A stretch of DNA of 64,000 bases from Corallococcus silvisoli. Its GTDB lineage: Bacteria > Myxococcota > Myxococcia > Myxococcales > Myxococcaceae. A program made the translations under genes and the position numbers. Shown piece after piece: positions 17,885-25,978 of the stretch (position 1 is the stretch's first letter; the number at the start of each line of letters is the position of its first letter). The notes under the pieces were generated by a model. It was not told the DNA's origin. It was given only the letters and a program-made list of their open reading frames with translations, and searched no databases. The DNA is taken from the NCBI RefSeq assembly GCF_009909145.1, contig NZ_JAAAPJ010000022.1, positions 62,001 through 126,000 of the forward strand, written 5' to 3'.

Positions 17885-19027
17885 CTAGCGCGGCGCCTCC
17901 TCTTCCAGGAGGAAGTCGCCGATGGTCTTCCACATCGCCTCGAACTGGGGGCGGCGGAAGCCGGAGCCGGAGATGAGCCAGTCCACGTGCGGAGGCTGGT
18001 GCGCCGGCTGGTCGAAGTGGCCAATGGCATCCAGGTGGTCCGCGCGCACGGCCGTCAGCACGCGGCCGTACACCTGCGAGCGCGTGGGCACGATGCCGTC
18101 GCACGCGGTGGGGCCGGGCATCGCGCCGTAGGCCTGCACCAGCGCCGCCGTCTGCGCGGGCGTGTGCAGGGGCAGCTGCGTGAGCGGCATCCGCTGGGTC
18201 TGCGCGTACACGAACGCGTAGATGGTGTGGGTGAGCTGCGCGTACGGGTCCATGCCCGCCGCCAGCCGCGTGCGGAAGGAGGGCGGCCGGGCCTGCGTCA
18301 CCACGGAGCCGTACCTCACGCCGGGCCGGTCGTGGGTGCCGCCGTTGAACAGGTCGATGCCCTCCGGCGTGAGCTGGGGGATGAGGGACGTGTCGTGGCC
18401 CACGTCCCCCAGGAACTTCGCCACCGCGTCGCGCCGCTCGCTGGAGAAGTCGCCCAGGAGCTGGTCGAAGAGCTGATCCAACAGCGTCGCCTTCCACCCC
18501 AGTTGATCATCCGCCCGCGCCATCAGGTGCCCGAAGCGGAACACCACGCTCAAGGGCAGCCGGCCGAAGCGCAGCACGTACATGGTGAACAGCGACAGGA
18601 GCTTCAGCAGCTGCTGGCCGAACAGGCCCAGGAAGAACGTGGCCAGCGGCGTGCCCGCGTGCGGCGCGGACACCGTCACCACGCTGCGCACCCGGCGCGC
18701 GAAGGGCTCCAGCTCCAGCGCGTCCGACACCTGCGCGCCGGGGCTGACGAACAGCCGGGCGTCCAGCCCGCCGGTGGAGTGGCCCACCAGGTGGATGGGG
18801 CCGTCGTCCCCGGAGGCCGTGTCGTGCACGGCCTTGAGCAGGTCCGCGGTGCGCTGACGGATGGAGGCGGTGGGGTGCGAGACGACCGTCACCACCTCCG
18901 CGTCCACCCCCCGGCGGGCGAGGTCCTTCTTCAGGAACTCATACGCGTGGCCGAAGTAGAGGAGCTCGCCCAGGTTGGTGAAGCCGAAGAAACCGGGAAC
19001 GAGGTACACATGGTGCTTCGCGGACAT
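17885..19027 (-). CDS. Lipase-like alpha/beta hydrolase
   Basis: 380 residues starting at the ATG at 19027 (MSAKHHVYLVPGFFGFTNLG). The oxyanion strand VPGFFG and the nucleophile elbow HLVGHSTGGLDARLF (GHSTG, Ser about residue 83) identify a lipase or triacylglycerol-acylhydrolase fold. The catalytic His is probably in the C-terminal HLDAIGHFDQ and the acid in the central part. There is no signal peptide, so it is presumably cytosolic. It is convergent with the thioesterase gene with no spacing at all. Confidence 0.85.
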   Translation of the reverse strand: MSAKHHVYLVPGFFGFTNLGELLYFGHAYEFLKKDLARRGVDAEVVTVVSHPTASIRQRTADLLKAVHDTASGDDGPIHLVGHSTGGLDARLFVSPGAQVSDALELEPFARRVRSVVTVSAPHAGTPLATFFLGLFGQQLLKLLSLFTMYVLRFGRLPLSVVFRFGHLMARADDQLGWKATLLDQLFDQLLGDFSSERRDAVAKFLGDVGHDTSLIPQLTPEGIDLFNGGTHDRPGVRYGSVVTQARPPSFRTRLAAGMDPYAQLTHTIYAFVYAQTQRMPLTQLPLHTPAQTAALVQAYGAMPGPTACDGIVPTRSQVYGRVLTAVRADHLDAIGHFDQPAHQPPHVDWLISGSGFRRPQFEAMWKTIGDFLLEEEAPR

Positions 19028-19108
19028 GGGTCGACCAGCATACCCCACGCCTCGCGGACCGGCTTGGAATACCCGGCGCCCCGCGCGGTTGACGCGCGCC
19101 CGGGCGTA

Positions 19109-19139
19109 TTGACAAAACCGGTTGCCCGTTCCCCCTACC
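19109..19139 (+). promoter_or_regulatory. Candidate promoter of the S46 peptidase gene
   Basis: A perfect TTGACA lies at 19109-19114 in an otherwise GC-rich gap, with CTACCC-like sequence about 18 bases downstream. The start codon is at 19157, leaving a leader of roughly 10 bases. The -10 is weak, so this is tentative. Confidence 0.35.
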
Positions 19140-19156
19140 CAGAAGGAAGACCCTCC

Positions 19157-21235
19157 GTGTACCGCCGACTGCTCGCGCTTGGCCTGCTGTGGTCCCTCCC
19201 CGCCGCCGCGGAAGAGGGCATGTGGACCTATGACGGCTTCCCCGCCGCCCAGGTGAAGAAGGCCTACGGCTTCGAGCCGACCCAAGCCTGGCTGGACAAG
19301 GTGCGCCTGGGCTCCGTCCGGCTGGCCAACGGGTGCTCCGCGAGCTTCGTGTCGCCGGACGGCCTGGTGATGACCAACCACCACTGCGTGCGCAGCTGCA
19401 TCGAGGAGCTGACGACCGCGAAGGACGACCTGCTCGCGAAGGGCTTCCAGGCGAAGAGCGCGAAGGAGGAGCGGCGCTGTCCCAAGATTGAAGCCAACCA
19501 GCTGGTGGAGATGACGGACGTCACCGAGCGGATGAACGCGGCGACGAAGGGCCTCACGGGCGCGGCCTTCAACACCGCGCTCAAGAAGGAGACGGCCACG
19601 GTGGAGGCCGCGTGCGCCACCGGCAGTGACGTGCGCTGCGACGTGGTGACGCTCTACAACGGCGGCAAGTACCAGCTGTACAAGTACCGCCGCTTCCAGG
19701 ACGTGCGGCTCGTCTTCGCGCCGGAGTTCTCCATGGCCGCCTTCGGCGGCGACGCGGACAACTTCAACTTCCCGCGCTACGGCTACGACGTGTCCTTCGT
19801 GCGCGTGTGGCAGGACGACGCGCCCGCGAAGAGCCCGGACTACCTGCCGTGGGCGAAGGAGGGCGCGAAGGAGGGCGACCTGGTGTTCGTCTCCGGCCAC
19901 CCCGGCGGCACGGAGCGCAAGAGCACGGTGGCGGAGCTGGAGTTCCAGCGCGACGTGGCGCTGCCCCAGACGCTGCTCCAACTGGCGGAGATGCGCGGGA
20001 TGCTGCGTGAGTTCGCCAGCTCCTCGCCGGAGCGCTTCCGGGTGGCGCGCTCCGGCCTGCGCGGCGTGGAGAACGGCCTGAAGGCCCTCAAGGGCCGGCA
20101 GGAGATGCTGGCGGACCCCGCGGTGCTCGCGCTCAAGCGGCAGGAGGAGGCGGACCTGCGCAAGCGCATCGAGGCGAACCCCCAGGCGAAGGCCCTCACG
20201 CAGGGCATGTGGGAGGAGACGTCGCAGGCGCTGGACGCGTGGCGCCGGATGATGAACGACCACCGCATGAAGGGCGCGGGGGACGCGTTCCGCTCCGACC
20301 TCTTCGCCCACGCGCAGGCGCTGGTGCGCGCGGCGGAGGAGCTGCCCAAGCCCAACGCGGAGCGCCTGCGCGAGTACACCGACGGCCAGCTCCCGGGCCT
20401 GAAGCAGCGGCTGCTGCGCGAGGTGCCCATCCCCGCGGAGCTGGAGGCGCTGGAGATGACGTTCGGCTTCAACAAGCTGCGCGAGACGCTGGGCGCGGAT
20501 GATCCCTTCGTGCGGTTGGTGCTGGGCAAGGAGGCGCCCGCGGACCTGGCGCGCGCGCTGGTGCGCGGCACGAAGCTGGGCGACGTGAAGGTGCGCAAGG
20601 CGCTGCTGGAGGGCGGCAAGGCCGCGGTGGACGCGTCGCAGGATCCGATGATCGTCCTGGCGCGCAAGGTGGACGCGGAGACGCGCGCGTCGCGCAAGCG
20701 CTACGAGGACACGGTGGAGGCGGTGCTCAAGCGCAACGGTGAGCGGCTGGCGAAGGCGTACCTCGCGGTGAACGGGACGGCGGGCGCACCGGACGCGACC
20801 TTCACGCTCCGGCTCAACTACGGGCAGGTGAAGGGCTGGGATGACAACGGCAAGGCCGTGCCGGCGCTGACCACGTTCGGCGGCGCGTACGGGCGCGACA
20901 CCGGCAAGGAGCCCTTCAAGCTGCCGGCGCCGTGGGTGAAGGCGAAGGGGAAGGTGGCGGAGGGGACGCCGCTGGACATGGCGACGACCAACGACATCAT
21001 CGGCGGCAACTCCGGCTCGCCGGTGGTGAACCGCGACGGCCAGGTGGTGGGGCTCATCTTCGACGGCAACCTGCCGTCGCTGGGGGGCCGCTATGCCTAC
21101 GTGCCGGAGACGAACCGCGCGGTGGCGGTGCACGGCGACGGCATCCTCGCCGCGCTGGAGCACGTCTACGGGGCCACGCGCGTGGTCAACGAGCTGAAGG
21201 GCGCCCAGGTCGCGCCGGCTGCTCCGGCCCGCTGA
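19157..21235 (+). CDS. S46-family dipeptidyl-peptidase
   Basis: 692 residues from a GTG start at 19157, preceded by AAGGAAG. A signal peptide (LLALGLLWSLPAAAEE) is followed by the S46 N-terminal block MWTYDGFPAAQVKKAYGF. Chymotrypsin-fold catalytic residues are recognisable as His in VMTNHHCV (about residue 75) and Ser in GNSGSPVVN (about residue 619). Length matches the DPP7/DPP11 family (about 700). These periplasmic enzymes remove N-terminal dipeptides and let asaccharolytic bacteria and predators feed on peptides, fitting a proteolytic myxobacterium. The 3' end overlaps the last tandem paralogue on the opposite strand by 70 bases. Confidence 0.9.
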   Translation: MYRRLLALGLLWSLPAAAEEGMWTYDGFPAAQVKKAYGFEPTQAWLDKVRLGSVRLANGCSASFVSPDGLVMTNHHCVRSCIEELTTAKDDLLAKGFQAKSAKEERRCPKIEANQLVEMTDVTERMNAATKGLTGAAFNTALKKETATVEAACATGSDVRCDVVTLYNGGKYQLYKYRRFQDVRLVFAPEFSMAAFGGDADNFNFPRYGYDVSFVRVWQDDAPAKSPDYLPWAKEGAKEGDLVFVSGHPGGTERKSTVAELEFQRDVALPQTLLQLAEMRGMLREFASSSPERFRVARSGLRGVENGLKALKGRQEMLADPAVLALKRQEEADLRKRIEANPQAKALTQGMWEETSQALDAWRRMMNDHRMKGAGDAFRSDLFAHAQALVRAAEELPKPNAERLREYTDGQLPGLKQRLLREVPIPAELEALEMTFGFNKLRETLGADDPFVRLVLGKEAPADLARALVRGTKLGDVKVRKALLEGGKAAVDASQDPMIVLARKVDAETRASRKRYEDTVEAVLKRNGERLAKAYLAVNGTAGAPDATFTLRLNYGQVKGWDDNGKAVPALTTFGGAYGRDTGKEPFKLPAPWVKAKGKVAEGTPLDMATTNDIIGGNSGSPVVNRDGQVVGLIFDGNLPSLGGRYAYVPETNRAVAVHGDGILAALEHVYGATRVVNELKGAQVAPAAPAR

Positions 21236-22059
21236 GGCGGGGGCCATGGGGGGCGGAGGGGCGTCAGCACGCCCTCCGCCTCCAGCGTGGCCCGCAGGGC
21301 GGGGAGCCGGCCCCGGTGCTCCTTGAGGCGCTGGAGGAACAGGCGCACCCAGGACGCGGGCGACTCCAACCGTCCCCAGGAGAGAAAGGACGCGCCCCGG
21401 GCCTCGAGCTTGATCGAGTCCAGGAACGGGTAGAGGTCATGCGGTCCGTACAGCGGGCGGGGCGGCGGAGGAGGCATGCCGCGGATCCAGGCCAATCGCG
21501 ACGGCCGTGACGCCCACAGGGCGGTGCAGTCGCGCAGGAAGAGGTTGAGGGTGTCGAGCCCTTCGGGCTGGAGGAGCAGCTCCCGCAGCGCATCGGCCAT
21601 CTCCCGCCGCTCCCGCTTGAGGACCCTGAGTCGCTGGTAGCGCCAGTGCTCCCTGCTTGCTTCGATTTCATTGGGATCCGTGAAGGCGTTCTCCTGCCGC
21701 AGGTGGGACCAGGCGTGCCTCCCAATCACTCCCGGGGGGAGGATTCCGCGCACGTAGCCCTCGCGGGCTTGATGGGGCATGTCGCGCGTGCGGGCCGTGG
21801 CCCAGCGGATGAATGGCGCTACCTTGTCCGCGGCGCGCCGGCCGTACACCATCAACTCAATCTCTCCCTTCCTCCAGGGCGCGTTCGGGGGGGCGTCCGC
21901 TTCCATGTCGCCGTAGCGCAACCACGTCTCCAGCTCGCGCCGGGCTTCGCGCCGTGCCGCGCGGTTCGCGACGGCCCGCTCCTTGCGCGCCGCCTCCCGG
22001 TTCTTGGACGGCAGCAGCGAGCGCGCCATCTGCAGGACCTTCTCGTCGGAGTGGATCAT
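21166..22059 (-). CDS. Tandem paralogue 3 of an unrecognised family
   Basis: 297 residues, third in transcription order of three related genes. It begins MIHSDEKVLQMARSLLPSK, shares PFIRWATARTRDMP and the C-terminal WVRLFLQRLKEHRGRLPALR block with its neighbours, and is rich in Arg and Trp. Its ATG overlaps the preceding paralogue's stop by 4 bases. Where the siblings stop after LLKPLPPEGVRAPGR, this copy reads on for about 25 more residues of unrelated sequence and crosses 70 bases into the end of the S46 peptidase gene. No signal peptide, membrane helix or catalytic motif is visible. Confidence 0.75.
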   Translation of the reverse strand: MIHSDEKVLQMARSLLPSKNREAARKERAVANRAARREARRELETWLRYGDMEADAPPNAPWRKGEIELMVYGRRAADKVAPFIRWATARTRDMPHQAREGYVRGILPPGVIGRHAWSHLRQENAFTDPNEIEASREHWRYQRLRVLKRERREMADALRELLLQPEGLDTLNLFLRDCTALWASRPSRLAWIRGMPPPPPRPLYGPHDLYPFLDSIKLEARGASFLSWGRLESPASWVRLFLQRLKEHRGRLPALRATLEAEGVLTPLRPPWPPPQRAGAAGATWAPFSSLTTRVAP

Positions 22060-22898
22060 CGTCCGGGGGCCCTCACGCCTTCAGGGGGCAGTGGCTTCAG
22101 CAGCCCTTCCGCCTCCAGCGCGGCGCGCACGGAGGGGATGTGGCCCCGGTGTTCCTTGAAGCGCTGGAGGAACAGGCGCATCCAGTGCGCCGGCGGATCC
22201 AACATCCCCCAGACTCGGACGGAGCCACCCCACCGGTCGGGCTTCACGGTGTCCAGGAAGGGAAGGACGTCGTGCACTCCGAGCAGCGGCCGGTGGGGCG
22301 GAAGGCCCTCGCGCCGCGGCCAGGCCGCCCGGTTGCACTGCGACGACGCCCAGGTGTAACGCTCGCGCAGGAAGCGATTGAATGTGCGCTGCCCGTCGGG
22401 TTTCAGCAGGAGCGCGCGCAGCAACTGGGCCTGCTCACCCCGGTCCTGTCGCGTCCCCCTGTCGCGCAAGGCCTGGAGCTGCTGGTGCCGCTCACGCTCC
22501 TTGGCCATCATGGGCGTCTCGAACGCGGGCGTCTGCTCCAGGTGCCCCAGCGCGTGCTCGCCGATGACCCCTTGGGGCAGGAGTCCCCGCACGAAGCTCC
22601 GGCGGACTTCACGAGGCAGGTCGCGAGTGCGCGCGGTGGCCCAGCGGATGAACGGGTTCACCTTGTCGCCGGCCCGCCGGTGGTCCATCACCTGGCGGAT
22701 CTTCGCGTCCTCCCATGGTGCGCAGGGCGGTGCGTCCACCTCCACGTTCCGGTATTTCAACCAGGCCGTCAGCTCCTCGTGGACCTCTCTGCGCGCCGCG
22801 CGGTGCACCCGCGCACGAGCCCAGCGCGCATTCGCCGGGCTCTTGGACGGCAGCAGCGAGCGCGCCATCTGCCGGACCTTCTCGTCGGAGTGGATCAT
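22056..22898 (-). CDS. Tandem paralogue 2 of an unrecognised family
   Basis: 280 residues. It begins MIHSDEKVRQMARSLLPSK and ends LLKPLPPEGVRAPGR, both identical to paralogue 1. Shared internal blocks are NPFIRWATARTRDLP (about residue 80), GVIGEHALGHLE (about residue 112), GEQAQLLRALL, and RPLLGVHDVLPFLD (about residue 205). Middle portions differ, suggesting divergence between homogenised ends. Both flanking junctions are ATGA overlaps, so the three genes are translated as a coupled unit. Soluble, basic, helical; function unknown. Confidence 0.8.
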   Translation of the reverse strand: MIHSDEKVRQMARSLLPSKSPANARWARARVHRAARREVHEELTAWLKYRNVEVDAPPCAPWEDAKIRQVMDHRRAGDKVNPFIRWATARTRDLPREVRRSFVRGLLPQGVIGEHALGHLEQTPAFETPMMAKERERHQQLQALRDRGTRQDRGEQAQLLRALLLKPDGQRTFNRFLRERYTWASSQCNRAAWPRREGLPPHRPLLGVHDVLPFLDTVKPDRWGGSVRVWGMLDPPAHWMRLFLQRFKEHRGHIPSVRAALEAEGLLKPLPPEGVRAPGR

Positions 22899-23746
22899 CG
22901 TCCGGGGGCCCTCACGCCTTCAGGGGGCAGCGGCTTCAGCAGCCCTTCGGCCTCCAGCGTGGCGCGCACGGAGGGGATGTGGCCTCGGTGTTCCTTGAAG
23001 CGCTGGAGGAACAGGCGCATCCAGTGCACGGGCGGCGTCAACGTGCCCCAGGCGGAGGAGTAGCGGCCGTGCGCGTTGGGCTCCAGCGAGTCCAGGAAGG
23101 GGAGCACGTCGTGCGCGCCGAGCAGCGGGCGGTACGGCGGCATCGCTCGGGGGCGGTGGTGGCACGGGGCGGCGGCGGGGGCGGTCAGCGTCCGGGGCCA
23201 CGGGTGACGCTCGCGCAGGAAGCGATTCAGGGTCCGCTGACCGTCGGCCTCTTCCAGCAGCGCGCGCAGCAGCTGGGCCTGCTCTCCTCGGTCCATCAGG
23301 CCCGCCCGGCGGCGCCGCCCATGGCGCAGCCAAGAGCGGTTGCGCCACGCGGCTTCGACCGGGTCCCGGAACGCGGCCGTGTCCTCCAGGTGGCCCAGCG
23401 CGTGCTCGCCGATGACGCCCTTGGACACCAGGCTGCGCACGTGGCTCAGGCGATCCTCCCGGCGCAGCCCGCGCGTGCGCACGGTGGCCCAGCGGATGAA
23501 CGGGTTCACCTTGTCGCCGCCACGTCGCCAGTTCACCGCGTCGCGGATCTCCCGGGCCTCCCACGGCGCGAAGGCCGGCGGGTCCGCCTCCAGGTCCCCG
23601 GACTTGGACCACTCCGCCAGCTCTTGATGGATCTCCCGGCGGGCCGCGCGGTGGAGGCGCGCTCGCGCCGAGCGCGCGGCCTCCCGGTTCTTGGATGGCA
23701 GCAGCGAGCGCGCCATCTGCCGGACCTTTTCGTCTGAGTGGATCAT
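22895..23746 (-). CDS. Tandem paralogue 1 of an unrecognised family, first gene of the unit
   Basis: 283 residues, promoter-proximal member of the triplet. It begins MIHSDEKVRQMARSLLPSK and ends LLKPLPPEGVRAPGR. Internal family blocks are NPFIRWATVRTRGLR, GVIGEHALGHLED, RTLNRFLRERH and RPLLGAHDVLPFLD, followed by HWMRLFLQRFKEHRGHIPS. Arg content is very high. The upstream 305 bases are shared with the divergent cyclase-domain gene. I know no named family with these blocks; no function is claimed. Confidence 0.8.
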   Translation of the reverse strand: MIHSDEKVRQMARSLLPSKNREAARSARARLHRAARREIHQELAEWSKSGDLEADPPAFAPWEAREIRDAVNWRRGGDKVNPFIRWATVRTRGLRREDRLSHVRSLVSKGVIGEHALGHLEDTAAFRDPVEAAWRNRSWLRHGRRRRAGLMDRGEQAQLLRALLEEADGQRTLNRFLRERHPWPRTLTAPAAAPCHHRPRAMPPYRPLLGAHDVLPFLDSLEPNAHGRYSSAWGTLTPPVHWMRLFLQRFKEHRGHIPSVRATLEAEGLLKPLPPEGVRAPGR

Positions 23747-24051
23747 GGCCCCTGGGCCCCCCGTGCCCGCGCTGGACGTGGAGCGCCCCCATCACCTGAC
23801 GGGCACCTGACGCCTCCCACCCCGACGCGTCGGGTGCTGGACAACCACGACCCAGAACCTCCCGGGTGGTTGGTGCATTGCGTCAGGGGCGCGCTACGTT
23901 GGGAGCGCGGACCTGGGTCCGCCTCTGTCTTCGCGCGGTTGCGTCCCCCGGGACGCGTCCGCCCGGGCGCCTTCCCGGGGTGGTTGGGAGCCGGTGCCCG
24001 TCGTGCGGTAGCATCTCGGTCGTTTCACGCCGGGGGGAGGGAGGATGCACG
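23747..24051. promoter_or_regulatory. 305-bp divergent intergenic region
   Basis: It separates the tandem paralogue operon (minus) from the cyclase-domain gene (plus). No coding frame of convincing composition is seen. It must carry both promoters. I could not identify convincing -35/-10 pairs or an operator palindrome. Confidence 0.35.
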
Positions 24052-24663
24052 ATGGTGGTGGAGGCCCCGGAGCCCCGGAAGATGTCGGCCATCATGTTCA
24101 CGGACATGGAGGCCCCCGCAGGTCAACGCTGGCGCGATGAGTCCCTCCAACGCGCGTTGCATGAGGAGCACGGGCTGCTCGTGCGCGGCCTGCTGTCGCG
24201 CCACGGAGGCCGCGAGGTGAAGCGGATGGAGGAGGGCGGCTTCCTCCTGGAGTTCGAGTCAAGCCTGCCCGCGGTGTCGTTCGCGCTGGAGTGGCGCTCG
24301 GCCGTGGACGCGCGCAACCGCGGCGTGCCCACCGAGCGCCGGATCTCCGTTCGCGCCGGCGCGCACCTGGGCATGGTGGTGCACCGCGACGGCGACGTGT
24401 TCGGCGAGGGCGTCAACCTGGCGGCCCGCATCGAGTCCCTGGCCCGGCCGGGCACCGTCTACGTCAGCGAGACGGTGGCGGCGCAGGTGGAGGGCCGGCT
24501 GAAGGCGCCGCCCGTTCGCCTGGGGCGCAACGAATTGAAGAACATCCGGCTGCCGGTGGCGGTGTTCCGCATCGACGCGCCGGCGGAGGAGCGCGGCGAG
24601 GGGGCGCTCCTGTCGCGCGTGCGTTCACTGCTGGGCCGTAAGCGCGTGCCCGTGGACGGTTGA
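24052..24663 (+). CDS. Class III adenylate/guanylate cyclase homology domain, probably degenerate
   Basis: 203 residues from the ATG at 24052, which follows GGGAGGGAGG. The fold is plain: MSAIMFTDME at the N-terminus holds the first metal Asp, and the core helix and strand GDVFGEGVNLAARIESLA with RPGTVYVSETVA are classic cyclase. The second metal site, normally a Gly-Asp-Gly in the KxxGDGF loop, reads VKRMEEGGFLLEF here, so the Asp is replaced. The domain stands alone without sensor or membrane parts. It may therefore be a ligand-binding or regulatory module rather than an active cAMP synthase. The GST gene follows after 38 bases on the same strand. Confidence 0.8.
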   Translation: MVVEAPEPRKMSAIMFTDMEAPAGQRWRDESLQRALHEEHGLLVRGLLSRHGGREVKRMEEGGFLLEFESSLPAVSFALEWRSAVDARNRGVPTERRISVRAGAHLGMVVHRDGDVFGEGVNLAARIESLARPGTVYVSETVAAQVEGRLKAPPVRLGRNELKNIRLPVAVFRIDAPAEERGEGALLSRVRSLLGRKRVPVDG

Positions 24664-24701
24664 GGCTGACGGACGGGCGCGCGGCGCTATGGTGCCGCGC
24701 C

Positions 24702-25352
24702 ATGTCCGAACTCACCCTGGTCGTTGGTTCCAAGAACTTCTCCTCCTGGTCTCTGCGCCCCTACCTGGCCCTGGCCCACACGGGTCAGCCGTTCCACGAG
24801 GTGCTGGTGCCGCTGGACACGCCGGAGACGGCGGCGCTCATCGCGCTGCACTCGCCCAGCGGGCGCGTGCCGGTGCTCAAGCACGGCGACACGGTGGTCT
24901 GGGATTCGCTGGCCATCTGTGAGTACCTGGCGGAAGCCTTCCCCGCCGCGAAGCTGTGGCCGGAGGACCGCGCGGCGCGCGCGGTGGCGCGCTCCATCAC
25001 GGCGGAGATGCACGCGGGCTTCCAGGCGCTGCGCACGAACCTCCCCATGGACATCACCGCGCGCAAGTCGGTGCCGGGGCTGGACGCGCCGGGCGTGCAC
25101 GGGGACATCGCGCGCATCCAGGCGCTGTGGATGGGCTGCCGCGAACGCCATGGCAAGGGCGGGCCCTTCCTCTTCGGCACCTTCTCCATCGCGGATGCGT
25201 TCTACGCGCCCGTCATCACGCGCTTCGTCACCTACGGCGTGCCGTTCCGCCCGGAGATCGCCGCGTACCGCGACGCGGTGCTCGGCCTGCCCGCGATGCT
25301 CAAGTGGACGGAGGCCGCCCAGGGCGAGCCGCCCCTGGCCCGCTACCTGTAG
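24702..25352 (+). CDS. Glutathione S-transferase family protein
   Basis: 216 residues from the ATG at 24702. The N-terminal thioredoxin-like half has LVVGSKNFSSWSLRPYLAL with candidate active Ser, PSGRVPVLKHGD with the cis-Pro, and WDSLAICEYLAE with the glutathione-binding Glu/Asp-Ser. The C-terminal helical half ends FGTFSIADAFYAPVITRF. Its SxxxWSLRPW-like opening resembles YfcF/maleylacetoacetate-isomerase-related GSTs. It ends 4 bases before the convergent HAD phosphatase gene. Confidence 0.88.
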   Translation: MSELTLVVGSKNFSSWSLRPYLALAHTGQPFHEVLVPLDTPETAALIALHSPSGRVPVLKHGDTVVWDSLAICEYLAEAFPAAKLWPEDRAARAVARSITAEMHAGFQALRTNLPMDITARKSVPGLDAPGVHGDIARIQALWMGCRERHGKGGPFLFGTFSIADAFYAPVITRFVTYGVPFRPEIAAYRDAVLGLPAMLKWTEAAQGEPPLARYL

Positions 25353-25356
25353 CCGC

Positions 25357-25965
25357 TCACAGCCCCAGCGACTTCAGCTGCGCGTCGAACGCGGGCGCGT
25401 CCGTGAAGACGAACCCGCGCAGCCCCAGCGCCCGGGCCGCGTCCACGAACTCCGGCAGGTCGTCGAAGAAAGCGGCCTCCTCCGGAGCGCAGCCCGCCTT
25501 CTCCAGCGCGAGCCGGTAGATGGCGGGCTCCGGCTTCACGTGCCCCACCTCGCAGCTGAGCACGAGCGCGTCGAAGCGCTGGAGCAGCGGGAGGAGCGGC
25601 TTCACGTACGCCACGTGCAGCGCGTTGGTGTTGGACACCAGCACCCGCTTCACCCGGCCCTGGAGCCCCTCCACGCGCGGCAGCACGGCGTCGTGCACCG
25701 TGAAGTGGCTGCTCCACAAGGGCGCGAACTCCTCCATCGGCAGGTCCACGCCCAGCGCGCCGCACACGTCCCGGCGGATGCCCTCCGCGTCCAGCAGGCC
25801 CCGGTTCGCCGCGGTCCACCCGGCGCCGGTGAGCCGCCGCGCCGCCTCCGGGGGCTCCAGCCCGGCCCGCGCCGCGAGCCGCGCGAAGAGCAGGGCGTTG
25901 TCGTGGAACACCAGCACGTTGCCCAGGTCCAGCAGCACGGCCTTCACGGCGGGGACGGCGGCCAC
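25357..25965 (-). CDS. HAD-superfamily phosphatase (YihX-like)
   Basis: 202 residues from a GTG start at 25965, with GGAG upstream. Motif I is LLDLGNVLVFHD, with the nucleophilic Asp; the second position is Gly-Asn rather than Asp, as in YihX-type enzymes. Motif II is VLVSNTNAL, motif III Lys is in GHVKPEPAIY, and motif IV is FFDDLPEFVD. It likely dephosphorylates a small sugar or nucleotide phosphate. The start lies 13 bases after the stop of the chemoreceptor gene on the same strand, so it may be co-transcribed. Confidence 0.88.
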   Translation of the reverse strand: MAAVPAVKAVLLDLGNVLVFHDNALLFARLAARAGLEPPEAARRLTGAGWTAANRGLLDAEGIRRDVCGALGVDLPMEEFAPLWSSHFTVHDAVLPRVEGLQGRVKRVLVSNTNALHVAYVKPLLPLLQRFDALVLSCEVGHVKPEPAIYRLALEKAGCAPEEAAFFDDLPEFVDAARALGLRGFVFTDAPAFDAQLKSLGL

Positions 25966-25978
25966 GGTGCGCTCCAGG

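Larger units (their letters stand above)
21166..23746 (-). repeat. Tandem array of three about 0.85-kb gene units
   Basis: Three head-to-tail coding units of about 840-890 bases with near-identical ends. For example, the stretches near 22063-22194 and 22902-23033 correspond almost base for base, and each unit begins with the same start-region sequence. The unit boundaries coincide with the start-stop overlaps. This is the pattern of unequal crossing over or gene conversion. Confidence 0.8.

Noticed and set aside
17885..21247. 1120-residue reverse open frame suggesting a fusion protein
   Set aside because: Only the last 380 residues (from 19027) match a lipase-like hydrolase. The rest is antisense to the S46 peptidase and has no family signature.
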